From the NCBI GenBank assembly GCA_025928435.1, contig JAICJM010000154.1, positions 1-9,852 of the forward strand: DNA of 9,852 bases, written 5' to 3'. The notes below the pieces were generated by a model, which made no database searches, was not told the DNA's origin, and worked only from the letters and a program-made list of their open reading frames with translations. Positions 1-6,074 of this stretch are shown piece after piece. The translations under genes and the position numbers were made by a program. Source of the DNA: Thermoleophilia bacterium. GTDB lineage: Bacteria; Actinomycetota; Thermoleophilia; Gaiellales; JAICJC01. The stretch's first letter is position 1. Each line of letters starts with the position of its first letter.

Positions 1-401
1 CCGCCGACGATCCCTCGATCGAGCAGGCCGAGAACCTGCTCCGGCGCCTGCCCGGCTGCGGGTCCCCCGAGGATGCCGCCGGCCTGGCAGCGCACGAGCT
101 GCCCGCGCTCGTCGGCGCCGACTGGGCCACGTTCACTCCCGCCTCCGCCTACGCGCGCAACCCGATCGACCAGCCCCACGGCCATGTCGCCGCCGCCGCG
201 CTGGCCGACCGCTGCGTCTACTCGCAGGGCGAGCCGCCGACCGTCGCCGCCGTCCCCGTGTGGGCCGACGGTGTGCCCGCAGGCGTGATCCTGCTGGGCC
301 GCGCGCAGGGCCTGTGCACGCCGCAGCTGCGGATGGCCGCGCTGGTCGCCCAGCACGCCGGCGCGGTCGTCGCGAGCGTCCCGCTCGCGCGCACGGCCTA
401 G
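1..401 (+). CDS. C-terminal part of a GAF-like domain protein (5' end outside window)
   Basis: The frame starting at base 3 is open from the window edge to TAG at 399-401, giving 132 residues of a protein whose start lies to the left. The last ~60 residues have the shape of a GAF domain end: a short strand (AAVPVWADG), a turn, a strand with GVILLGRAQG, then a helix (LRMAALVAQHAGAVVAS). GAF domains bind small ligands or chromophores and usually sit in signalling proteins or regulators of the cytoplasm. No output domain follows, so if there is one it lies upstream. The stop overlaps the stop of the convergent gene in a CTAG. The GAF call rests on pattern only and the ligand cannot be guessed. 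Confidence 0.65.
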   Translation, partial: ADDPSIEQAENLLRRLPGCGSPEDAAGLAAHELPALVGADWATFTPASAYARNPIDQPHGHVAAAALADRCVYSQGEPPTVAAVPVWADGVPAGVILLGRAQGLCTPQLRMAALVAQHAGAVVASVPLARTA

Positions 402-766
402 CCCTCGGTTCCGCTCTCCGTGTTGGCCTGGCGCTCGAGCCCACGCCGCAACGCGCCGAGAAGGTCCTGCGTCGACACCGGCTCCGCCGCCGGCTCCGGC
501 GGCCCGATCGGCCGGCAGGTCTGGCAGAACGGGGACGTCAGGTCGCGGCGCCGGTCGTCCGGCGCGGGATAGCGGGTGAAGACCTCGCCCGGCGGGATGG
601 CGCGCCCGCAGCCGTGGCAGGAGACGGTCAGCGAGTCGAACACCTGCGGCTCGCCCGGGCGCACACCGGCGCCCGTGACGCGCCCGATGCGGTCGCGTAC
701 CGGGGCGAGGTGGCGTCGAGGGCTCGACCGGTCTGTGTGGTGCTCGTAGCCAGCCAACCTGTGCAA
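398..766 (-). CDS. Small four-cysteine zinc-ribbon-like protein
   Basis: This 122-aa reading frame contains two CxxC knuckles, CHGC (residues 50-53) and CQTC (81-84), separated by a charged, proline-rich linker. That spacing suits a zinc ribbon that folds as a small nucleic-acid or protein binding module. After it comes a Pro/Glu-rich linker and a short amphipathic helix (DLLGALRRGLERQ). The start is uncertain: the longest frame begins with TTG at 766 without a Shine-Dalgarno site, and its first 34 residues are Arg/His-rich and look non-coding. A GTG at 664 would give an 88-aa protein that keeps all four cysteines. The gene converges on the GAF-like gene and shares a CTAG with it. I do not recognise a named family. 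Confidence 0.6.
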   Translation of the reverse strand: MHRLAGYEHHTDRSSPRRHLAPVRDRIGRVTGAGVRPGEPQVFDSLTVSCHGCGRAIPPGEVFTRYPAPDDRRRDLTSPFCQTCRPIGPPEPAAEPVSTQDLLGALRRGLERQANTESGTEG

Positions 767-811
767 ACGGGGTCGTGAGACCCGGATGGGGCCGGGCTCG
801 GGGTGAGGCTA

Positions 812-831
812 CACCGTCGGCCGACGCGGTG
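812..831 (-). terminator. Weak hairpin after the peroxiredoxin gene
   Basis: Directly after the peroxiredoxin stop (read on the minus strand) lies CACCG-CG-TCGG followed by CCGACGGTG, an imperfect inverted repeat with a two-base bulge and almost no loop. A second small hairpin, CGCGGT-GCT-ACCGCG at 825-839, overlaps the stop codon. There is no T-run, so termination is only a possibility. Confidence 0.25.
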
Positions 832-1398
832 CTACCGCGACCCGAGCCAGGCGAGCACCTCGGCCGCGTGCCGGTCGGGCGGGAACACCGGGTAGAACGC
901 CCTCACGATCGTGCCGCGCTCGGCGACGAGCGTGAGCCGGCGCAGGTAGGTGACGCCGTGCAGCTCGAACGTGGGCAGGTCGAGCGCCTCGCGCAGCCGC
1001 ATGCCGGGATCGGCGATCACCGGGAACGGCATGCGGTTGCGCTCGGCGAAGGCGACCTGCTCGGCGAGCGTCTGCCCCGACAGCCCGGCGACCCGCGCGC
1101 CCAGGCCGGCGAGCTCGGCGGCGTGGTCGCGGAAGCCGCACGACTCCGGCGTACAGCCGCGTGCGCCCGGGAACTCGTCCCAGCCTGCGACGAGCGGCTC
1201 GCCCGGCGTCCCCGTCTTCGGATAGAGATAGATCACGGCGCGCTCCGACGCCAGCTGCGCGAGGTCGACCGGGCCCATCGACGACTCCAGTTCGAGCGTG
1301 GGGATCCGCATGCCCGGAAGGTGGTCGGCGGCGCCGTCGTCCTGCGGGGAGGGCAGGTTCGGCGGGAGCGTCGTGTAGTCCATGGTCAGCGCGCTCAC
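832..1398 (-). CDS. Peroxiredoxin, PrxQ/BCP-like (AhpC/TSA fold)
   Basis: A 188-aa thioredoxin-fold protein that should reduce hydroperoxides in the cytoplasm. The motif ARGCTPESCGFRDHAAEL (residues 79-96) matches the PrxQ/BCP signature, with Cys82 as likely peroxidatic and Cys87 as likely resolving cysteine five residues on. The preceding strand is AVIYLYPKTGTPG (54-66). Between TPG and GCT there is an extra segment (EPLVAGWDEFPGAR) that classical BCP, which reads TPGCT directly, lacks; I recall this variant from other bacteria. The C-terminal half (PFPVIADPGMRLREAL, then a strand with VTYLRRLTLVAERG) is normal for the fold. The start is GTG at 1398 or, five codons later, ATG at 1383; neither has a good Shine-Dalgarno site. 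It diverges from the ScyD/ScyE-like gene. Confidence 0.9.
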   Translation of the reverse strand: MSALTMDYTTLPPNLPSPQDDGAADHLPGMRIPTLELESSMGPVDLAQLASERAVIYLYPKTGTPGEPLVAGWDEFPGARGCTPESCGFRDHAAELAGLGARVAGLSGQTLAEQVAFAERNRMPFPVIADPGMRLREALDLPTFELHGVTYLRRLTLVAERGTIVRAFYPVFPPDRHAAEVLAWLGSR

Positions 1399-1413
1399 AC
1401 TATCCGGAAGCTG

Positions 1414-1425
1414 GGCAGATCTGCC
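1414..1425. promoter_or_regulatory. Perfect 12-bp palindrome in a divergent intergenic gap
   Basis: GGCAGATCTGCC is a perfect palindrome in the 89-bp gap between the divergent peroxiredoxin and ScyD/ScyE-like genes, about 16 bp upstream of the peroxiredoxin GTG. The position fits an operator for either or both genes. No regulator gene is seen nearby, and a chance palindrome is possible. Confidence 0.3.
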
Positions 1426-1487
1426 GATGCGCCGCCGCGGGGCCGTTTCTAGGGTCGGGCGACATCCCCATCAGAGGAGGCACGTCC

Positions 1488-2600
1488 ATGAAACGGACAG
1501 CCCTGGCCGCGGCGACGCTCGCCGTGGCCGCAGGGCTGGTCGCCGCTGCGTCGGCGACCGGCCAGTCCGCCCGGGCGGTGACGCACACGGCCCACGTGAG
1601 CGTCTTCGCGACCGGCTTCAACAACCCGCGCGGGCTCGTGTTCGGCCCCGGCGGCGACCTGTACGTCGCCGAGGGCGGCCTCGGCGGCTCGCACTCGACC
1701 GTCGGTAAGTGCAAGCAGGCGTCGGGCGCCGCGGCCCCGTACACCGGCAGCACGAACAACCCGGTGCTCGGCGGCCGGATCTCGAAGGTGACCCCGGGCG
1801 GCGGCCGCTCGGTCGTCGTCCGCGGCCTGCCGTCGAGCCAGACGAGCCCCGCGCTCGGCAGCCTGGTGAGCGGCGTCTCGAGCGTCGCGTTCGTCGGCCA
1901 CCACCTCTACGCGCTCCTCGCGGGCGCGGGCTGCTCACACGGCGTCCCGGGCGTCCCCAACGGGGTCATCCGGGTGCACCACGACGGCCGCTGGTCGCTG
2001 ATCGCGAACCTGAGCAGGTTCCAGCGCATGCATCCGGTCGCCCAGCCCGACGAGGACGACTTCGAGCCCGACGGCACCTGGTTCAGCATGATCGCCGTCG
2101 GCCGGGCGCTCTACCCGATGGACTCGAACCACGGCGAGCTCGACCGGGTCACCCCGAACGGGAAGATCCGGCGCGTCGCCGACATCTCGGCCCGGCTGGG
2201 GCACGTGGTGCCGACGGCGATCGTCCACCACCACGGTGCGTTCTCGTTCGGGAATCTCGGCCTGTTCGGGCCGCCCGACGGAACGGCCCCCAACGAGCAC
2301 GTCTGGACGCTCCGGCACGGCCACATCACGCTGCGGGCGTCCGGGCTCGAGCAGGTGCTCGGGCTCGCCGTCCGGCATGGCCGGCTGTACGCGCTCGAGA
2401 TGAGCACGACGCCGGGCGGCCCGACCCCGGGCACCGGCGCGCTGGTGCGGCTGCACGACGGCAGGCCCGTGCAGACCGTTGCCTCGGGGCTCGACTTCCC
2501 GACCGGTGTGACGGTCGGCCCGGACGGGGCGTTCTACGTCTCCGACCGGGGCTTCGGGTTCGGTGCCGGCCAGGGCCGGATCCTGCGGGTCGCCCCGTGA
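1488..2600 (+). CDS. Secreted ScyD/ScyE-family beta-propeller protein
   Basis: The ATG at 1488 follows a strong GAGGAGG (1474-1480, spacing 7), which fixes the start and gives 370 aa. Residues 1-30 form a signal peptide: KR, a long alanine/leucine core, then ASATGQSARA as likely cleavage region. The mature part begins VSVFATGFNNPRGLVFGPGG with DLYVAEGG, the typical opening blade of the ScyD/ScyE family, an NHL-like six-bladed propeller group. Blade-like repeats follow (ISKVTPGG, LDRVTPNGK, GLAVRHGRLYALE), and the C-terminus repeats the theme with FPTGVTVGPDGAFYVSDRG. The protein should be exported. The family is named after scytonemin-cluster proteins of cyanobacteria, but members are common in Actinomycetota without that pathway, so no substrate is inferred. 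A large hairpin follows the stop. Confidence 0.9.
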   Translation: MKRTALAAATLAVAAGLVAAASATGQSARAVTHTAHVSVFATGFNNPRGLVFGPGGDLYVAEGGLGGSHSTVGKCKQASGAAAPYTGSTNNPVLGGRISKVTPGGGRSVVVRGLPSSQTSPALGSLVSGVSSVAFVGHHLYALLAGAGCSHGVPGVPNGVIRVHHDGRWSLIANLSRFQRMHPVAQPDEDDFEPDGTWFSMIAVGRALYPMDSNHGELDRVTPNGKIRRVADISARLGHVVPTAIVHHHGAFSFGNLGLFGPPDGTAPNEHVWTLRHGHITLRASGLEQVLGLAVRHGRLYALEMSTTPGGPTPGTGALVRLHDGRPVQTVASGLDFPTGVTVGPDGAFYVSDRGFGFGAGQGRILRVAP

Positions 2601-2606
2601 CCTGAC

Positions 2607-2657
2607 CGCATCGCCTTCCGGGCCGGCCCTCGCGCCGGCCCGGAGGGCGGCGATGCG
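2607..2657 (+). terminator. Long GC-rich hairpin between the propeller and cupin genes
   Basis: Starting six bases after the ScyD/ScyE-like stop, CGCATCGCC + TTCCGGGCCGG pairs with CCGGCCCGGA + GGCGATGCG across an 8-nt loop; the lower nine base pairs are perfect and one short bulge separates them from the upper ten. No T-run follows, which is common for terminators in GC-rich actinobacteria. It lies 37 bp upstream of the cupin start, so it could also act in the cupin leader. Confidence 0.5.
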
Positions 2658-2693
2658 GGTACAAGGACCCCACACGTCACGAGGGGGATCGCC

Positions 2694-3107
2694 ATGCAGG
2701 TCACACGCAACGCGCTCGACACCGGCGCCGGCCCGGCCGACTGGTTCACCGGCGCCGTCTTCATCGACACGGTCGCCGCGCCCGCGCAGGGCTCGCGGAT
2801 CGGTGCCGCGTGCGTCCACTTCACGCCGGGCGCGCGCACTGCCTGGCACACCCACCCGCACGGCCAGACGATCTGGGTGTCGGAGGGGGTTGGCCTGTGC
2901 CAGCGCCGCGGCGGCCCGGTCGAGGTGATCCGCCCCGGCGACCGTGTCTTCTTCGAGCCCGGCGAGGACCACTGGCACGGCGCCGCGCCGAACCGGCTGA
3001 TGACCCACGTCGCGATGCAGCAGGCGGACGAGGAGGGCAACGTCGTCACGTGGGGCGACCACGTCAGCGACGCGGAGTACGGGGAGGCGCCGCCGATCGC
3101 GGGCTGA
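2694..3107 (+). CDS. Single-domain cupin, (R)-hydroxynitrile-lyase/quercetinase-like
   Basis: A 137-aa one-domain cupin, the normal length for this group. The start is ATG at 2694 behind GAGGGGG (2681-2687). Cupin motif 1 is WHTHPHGQTIWVSEG (51-65) and motif 2 is PGDRVFFEPGEDHWHG (81-96). The metal ligands by motif are His52, His54, Gln58 and His93. The H-x-H-x3-Q...H set is the pattern described for manganese-dependent cupin hydroxynitrile lyases such as the Granulicella enzyme; annotation pipelines often call such proteins (R)-mandelonitrile lyase or 'cupin domain-containing'. A role in cyanohydrin chemistry is not shown by the sequence: the same scaffold serves dioxygenases and unknown functions. 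No signal peptide is seen, so it is cytoplasmic. It may be co-transcribed with the propeller gene if the hairpin between them is leaky. Confidence 0.9.
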   Translation: MQVTRNALDTGAGPADWFTGAVFIDTVAAPAQGSRIGAACVHFTPGARTAWHTHPHGQTIWVSEGVGLCQRRGGPVEVIRPGDRVFFEPGEDHWHGAAPNRLMTHVAMQQADEEGNVVTWGDHVSDAEYGEAPPIAG

Positions 3108-3127
3108 GGGCGCGGCGGGCCGGTCGT

Positions 3128-3252
3128 TCAGTTCAGGAGGCCGTGGCTCCGGAGCGTCGTCGCGAACAGCGCGATGCGATGAGCGGCGTGGCGAGCACGG
3201 CCACGGCCAGGACCCAGGCGACGACCCGAGCGAATCCGTACTGCTCAACCAT
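3128..3252 (-). pseudogene. Small one-helix membrane peptide ORF, apparently frameshifted
   Basis: From ATG at 3252 (minus) a frame reads MVEQYGFARVVAWVLAVAVL and continues ATPLIA, an evident transmembrane segment, then changes to an Arg/Ser-rich tail ending at TGA 3133-3135. At the change there is an exact tandem duplication, GCGAT-GCGAT on the plus strand at 3171-3180. Removing one copy restores a hydrophobic continuation LFATTLRSHGLLN ending at TGA 3128-3130; both versions have 39 residues. I read this as a small membrane protein broken by a 5-bp duplication, or a chance ORF. There is no clear Shine-Dalgarno site and no family I recognise. It occupies most of the 232-bp gap after the cupin. 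Confidence 0.3.
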
Positions 3253-3311
3253 GCGGGCATCCGCGAGGCTCTGCTACGAGGTTGCGACGTTTCGCGATCC
3301 TGCAGAACCAC

Positions 3312-3336
3312 GAACGCGGCTCCGGGAGCCGCGTTC
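3312..3336 (-). terminator. Hairpin terminator of the 95-aa ORF
   Basis: GAACGCGGCT and AGCCGCGTTC form a perfect 10-bp stem with a CCGGG loop, beginning four bases after the stop of the minus-strand ORF at 3340. The sequence that follows on the minus strand (GTGGTTCTGC) is only weakly T-rich. Position and perfect pairing support a terminator. Confidence 0.5.
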
Positions 3337-3339
3337 ACA

Positions 3340-3627
3340 TCACGCTACCTCGACGACGTCTCGGCCATGCTCGGCGGTGACCATGACGCCTGTTGGTGCG
3401 GCACCCTCGCCGGTGTGCTGGACGCCGTCGGATCCCGCCCCCTTGGCGAGGATTTTGCCGGCCACATCCCAGCTGCCGACAGGCCCTGCTAGCTCGACGG
3501 TCACGACGTCGTCACCCGAGGTCGTGATCGCGCCGCCGACATGGAGTTCGTCGAGCGTGCCCCCGGGCTTGATGCTGAGGGCGCTCGCCTTGAGGGTCAC
3601 TGACGGCGGCCTGAAGCTCTTGGGCAT
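3340..3627 (-). CDS. Hypothetical 95-aa protein, probably beta-rich
   Basis: The frame runs from ATG at 3627 to TGA at 3340-3342. The product has no cysteine, no membrane segment and no signal peptide. It alternates short hydrophobic strands with Gly/Asp turns (VTLKASALSIKPGG, LHVGGAITTSGDD, VVTVELAGPVG, GVMVTAEHGRDVVEV), which suggests a small beta-sandwich or barrel. GAAGG lies immediately before the ATG, too close for a standard Shine-Dalgarno site. A well-placed hairpin follows the stop, which supports a real transcription unit. It lies downstream of the ATPase gene on the same strand, separated by 188 bp with a dyad. I do not recognise the family and propose no function. Confidence 0.5.
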   Translation of the reverse strand: MPKSFRPPSVTLKASALSIKPGGTLDELHVGGAITTSGDDVVTVELAGPVGSWDVAGKILAKGAGSDGVQHTGEGAAPTGVMVTAEHGRDVVEVA

Positions 3628-3691
3628 CCTTCACAATGCGCGAGTCGACCACGAGAGTTCACCCTTCCCCTTCGCCCGAATGGACACTCCG

Positions 3692-3708
3692 AACACTAGG
3701 CGAGTGTT
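3692..3708. promoter_or_regulatory. Dyad AACACT-N5-AGTGTT upstream of the 95-aa ORF
   Basis: AACACT and AGTGTT are perfect 6-bp inverted repeats with a 5-bp spacer, 65 bp upstream of the minus-strand ATG at 3627. A further ACACT at 3684-3688 repeats the half-site nine bases away from the one at 3693. Spacing suits a dimeric repressor, but no cognate regulator is visible. Confidence 0.25.
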
Positions 3709-3771
3709 ACGCCTCCGTCTGAGGTCGGGAGTATCGCGACGAGATCGACCGCCTGACTGAACACCCGGAGC

Positions 3772-3789
3772 CACGACGGCGTCGTCGTG
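3772..3789 (-). terminator. Hairpin downstream of the ATPase gene
   Basis: CACGACG-GCGT-CGTCGTG, a 7-bp stem with a tetraloop, lies 27 bp beyond the ATPase stop (minus strand). No T-run follows. It could terminate the ATPase transcript before the dyad and the 95-aa ORF. Confidence 0.35.
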
Positions 3790-3815
3790 AGCGCCGGAGG
3801 TGACGGGGCACATGA

Positions 3816-5267
3816 CTAGCCGCCGAGGAGATCGTTGACGAGTCTTTCCGCGTCGATCAGTCGAACATCCTCGCGTGCATCGGCTGCTTCCTTCAGTGCG
3901 TCCGTGAAGCCGGCCTTCGAGAAGAGCACGATCTGAACGTCGCGGGCCACACGAACGCCTGCTTGCCGCAGCGCCGGGATCTTGAGTGTCTCAAGGTCAG
4001 CCAGCACGTCGATTCCCATCGGCCGTCGCGTCCACTTGCACTCGCCCACGAGCGTAACGGCCGCCCTGGTCAAGCCGACCACGTCGATCTCCTCGGTCTC
4101 ACGCGCACCGTCGCGGCGAAGCTCGTTGAGCGCGTTACCCCACCATGAGCCGACGCGAGTGGCGGCGCCGGAGTGGCGGGCCCACTCGCGGCACAGCCTC
4201 TCGAAGGTGGGGCTGACGTGGTCGGCCAGGGCGTCTGCGATCTCCCCGTCGTAGAGCGCACGGGGCGCAAGGCCGGTCTTGAGCTCGTCTTGGAAGGGGA
4301 ACACGAACCGGAACCAGAAGCGCATGAAGTCATCCGCCAGGCCGTAGCGATAGCCGCGTTCTTCGCCAACCGCGGTGATGGGCGCGCTTCGCTCGACGAT
4401 CTGCATCTCGCGCAAGGTGTCCAGGTACGGCTGGAGGTAGCTCGTGCTCCGGCCGAGCAAGGAGCCAAGACGAGCGATCGCTCTCTTGCCGGTCGCGAGT
4501 TCTTCGAGCAGCGAGTAGTAGATGCCCGGCGATCGCAGTTCCTCTTCGAGCACCTCGCGCGGGTCATTGAAGAGGGGGCCGCGCGAATTGAGAACGCGCT
4601 CGCAGATCCGCTCACGGAGAGTGCCTCCACGAGCGAGCTCGTCCAGGTGGAGGCTCATGCCGCCAGCCACGGCATCGCGCTCGATGCGTTCGACGGCAGC
4701 CGTGTCGGAGGCGAGGAACTGCTGCGCATCCCGGAACGGGAGTGGTGTGATGGCGATCGCTGTCAGCCGACCGCGCAGCGGCCCACGCAGCAGCCGCTCC
4801 ATCTGGCTGATGTACGAGCCGCACACGACGAGCTTGAGCTGTGAGGAATCTCGCTCCTCCATCACGGCCTGGATCTGCGTCAGCACGTGGTCGCGATCCT
4901 TTTCCCGCGCCGGCAGGAGATACGGGAACTCGTCGACGACGACCAGGCGCTTCTCGTCCGCAGCCAGCGTGTACAGCGCCTCGATCAGCGCTGGGACGCT
5001 GTCCAGCGATGGCCGGACGCCCATGAACGGTTCTAGGCGGCGCGCGAAGCGGTCGAGCTGGGGCGTTTCCGCCCTCCGGTCCGCCACCAGTACGAGTGCT
5101 GGCTTGCCGTGGGCGAACTCCCGGAACAGCCACGACTTTCCCACCCGGCGACGCCCATACAGCGCCAGCGCGTTTCGCTCACTGCCCGACCACCAGTCCT
5201 CCATCCGGGCGAGGTCGCCCGAGCGGTTGAGGAAATGATCATGGGCTCTGAAGTCGAAGACGTCCAT
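3816..5267 (-). CDS. P-loop ATPase with C-terminal PD-(D/E)XK-like nuclease domain (ATPase_2/DUF234 type)
   Basis: The 483-aa product begins with an ATPase domain: Walker A GRRRVGKS (38-45), Walker B RLVVVDEF (107-114, Asp112/Glu113), and a sensor-like strand LVVCGSY (146-152). A winged-helix-like middle follows (YYSLLEELATGKRAIARLGS, 250-269; SYLQPYLDTLREMQIVER, 276-293). Then come RYGLADDFMRFWFRFVFP (307-324) and a C-terminal domain with EEIDVVG (392-398) and VGECKW (407-412). Asp395, Glu409 and Lys411 form the D...ExK signature of PD-(D/E)XK nucleases. This architecture and length match the archaeal-ATPase plus DUF234 family, widespread in archaea and scattered in bacteria, whose role is unsettled; links with mobile DNA have been proposed. 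The ATG at 5267 is just downstream of a good -10, suggesting a very short leader. No partner gene adjoins it. Confidence 0.93.
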   Translation of the reverse strand: MDVFDFRAHDHFLNRSGDLARMEDWWSGSERNALALYGRRRVGKSWLFREFAHGKPALVLVADRRAETPQLDRFARRLEPFMGVRPSLDSVPALIEALYTLAADEKRLVVVDEFPYLLPAREKDRDHVLTQIQAVMEERDSSQLKLVVCGSYISQMERLLRGPLRGRLTAIAITPLPFRDAQQFLASDTAAVERIERDAVAGGMSLHLDELARGGTLRERICERVLNSRGPLFNDPREVLEEELRSPGIYYSLLEELATGKRAIARLGSLLGRSTSYLQPYLDTLREMQIVERSAPITAVGEERGYRYGLADDFMRFWFRFVFPFQDELKTGLAPRALYDGEIADALADHVSPTFERLCREWARHSGAATRVGSWWGNALNELRRDGARETEEIDVVGLTRAAVTLVGECKWTRRPMGIDVLADLETLKIPALRQAGVRVARDVQIVLFSKAGFTDALKEAADAREDVRLIDAERLVNDLLGG

Positions 5268-5272
5268 ATAAA

Positions 5273-5295
5273 CCAGATTAGTATATTCCAGATTA
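5273..5295. repeat. Two 8-bp direct repeats flanking the ATPase -10
   Basis: CCAGATTA occurs at 5273-5280 and again at 5288-5295, start to start 15 bp, with GTATATT between them. The pair brackets the -10 of the ATPase promoter, so a bound protein would block transcription. This is a plausible operator. Confidence 0.45.
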
Positions 5296-5309
5296 TGCGC
5301 CTATGCCAC
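5280..5309 (-). promoter_or_regulatory. Promoter of the ATPase gene in an AT-rich patch
   Basis: Reading minus, TATACT (5285-5280) resembles the -10 consensus in five of six positions, and GTGGCA (5309-5304) with an 18-bp spacer is a moderate -35. The start point would fall about 5273, six bases before the ATG, so the mRNA would be leaderless or nearly so. The surrounding 35 bp are strikingly AT-rich for this window. Confidence 0.45.
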
Positions 5310-5675
5310 TCTACGCCAATCGATCTATCGAGCGCCAGGCGCCCGTCCTTTAGCCGACCCGGCGGGCACATCTACAGGCTGATCGGGATCTCGACGGCCG
5401 CAAGGCGACGCGGCTCGATCTTGCGCAGGCCGATGCCCAAGTCCCGCGCGGCCGCTGTGAGGGCCCAGCGTCCGCCCGCGGGGCACCCGCAACCCACCGA
5501 GCAGGGTCACTGCAAGATGTGTGGCCGACGCGAACGTACAGCCGATCTCGAATCCGGTGCAAAAACGTGGCGGCCGGATCTGGAGCCCGGCATTACAAAA
5601 TCCGCGACCTGCGCCCAGGCTGGCGACCAGGAGAACCGGCAGTATGCGACAACCTTCTGCCTGAAGCCGGCTTCC
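5310..5675. other. No intact gene; possible short coding remnant
   Basis: I see no gene with start, motif and length to support it. One minus-strand stretch (5497-5372) encodes a coherent-looking peptide ending ARDLGIGLRKIEPRRLAAVE and IPISL before TAG; upstream of it the frame is closed by TGA. It may be the C-terminus of a lost gene, but the family is unknown. The rest of the stretch shows no repeats, tRNA or clear signal. Confidence 0.3.
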
Positions 5676-5970
5676 CATATCGACGGGGTGTTCGGGCGCG
5701 TGGTGTTCACCGACGCTCGCGACGCGTACGCCACGGCACTCCTTGGAGGCACACCCGCCGTCGCCCATCTCCATGGATCGACCTGGAGGATCGAGCACCT
5801 CGTGAAACCGCCCGGCAAGGCATCGAACATCTACGGCGTCGCCGCCTCCGAGCCAAACAACGTTGTGGGCCGCGGCGGCGGTCTATCCGGGTGGAAGCGA
5901 CGGACACTCACAAGCCCTCATCGAGCACTGGGACGGACACCGGTGGCAGATCACCCCAACACCGCCCCAA
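5676..5970 (+). pseudogene. Frameshifted remnant of a repeat-type beta-propeller protein
   Basis: Two reading frames join into a coherent repeat. The first gives HIDGVFG, DARDAYATALLGG, HLHGSTWRIEHLVKPPGK and IYGVAASEPNN up to about 5861. The second, from about 5866, continues VWAAAAVYPGG, ALIEHWDGHRWQITPTPP. The alternating 'GVAA-x-DVWAVG ... LIEHWDGxxW' theme is that of secreted propeller-like proteins common in Actinomycetota. An extra T at 5863-5864 (GTTGTGG for an expected GTGTGG) accounts for the frame change. The remnant lacks a start, a signal peptide and most blades, and it runs out about 70 bp before the sugar dehydrogenase promoter. What the parent bound is unknown. Confidence 0.6.
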
Positions 5971-6039
5971 CGCACCCAGGCGACCGTGCTCCAAAGAGGG
6001 CGTCGCCTGTTTTCGGCCTGGTTGAGCGGATCAGCCCTC

Positions 6040-6068
6040 TTGACAGGGCGGACGCCGTACGCTACTAT
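6040..6068 (+). promoter_or_regulatory. Strong sigma70-type promoter of the sugar dehydrogenase gene
   Basis: TTGACA (6040-6045) is a perfect -35. A 17-bp spacer leads to TACTAT (6063-6068), which has the key T-A...A-T bases of a -10. Transcription would begin near 6075, leaving a leader of about 160 nt before the ATG at 6237. Confidence 0.6.
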
Positions 6069-6074
6069 CGCCTG

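Noticed and set aside
1935..3338. 467-aa minus-strand open frame opposite the propeller and cupin genes
   Set aside because: It is a shadow of two well-supported plus-strand genes, Arg/Pro-rich, with no motif.
3631..3813. 60-aa minus-strand ORF between the ATPase and the 95-aa ORF
   Set aside because: It has Arg-rich, motif-free composition, no ribosome site, and overlaps the dyad and hairpin.
5519..5580. tRNA-like T-loop (TCGAATCCGG)
   Set aside because: The flanking bases do not form the T stem, anticodon arm or acceptor stem.
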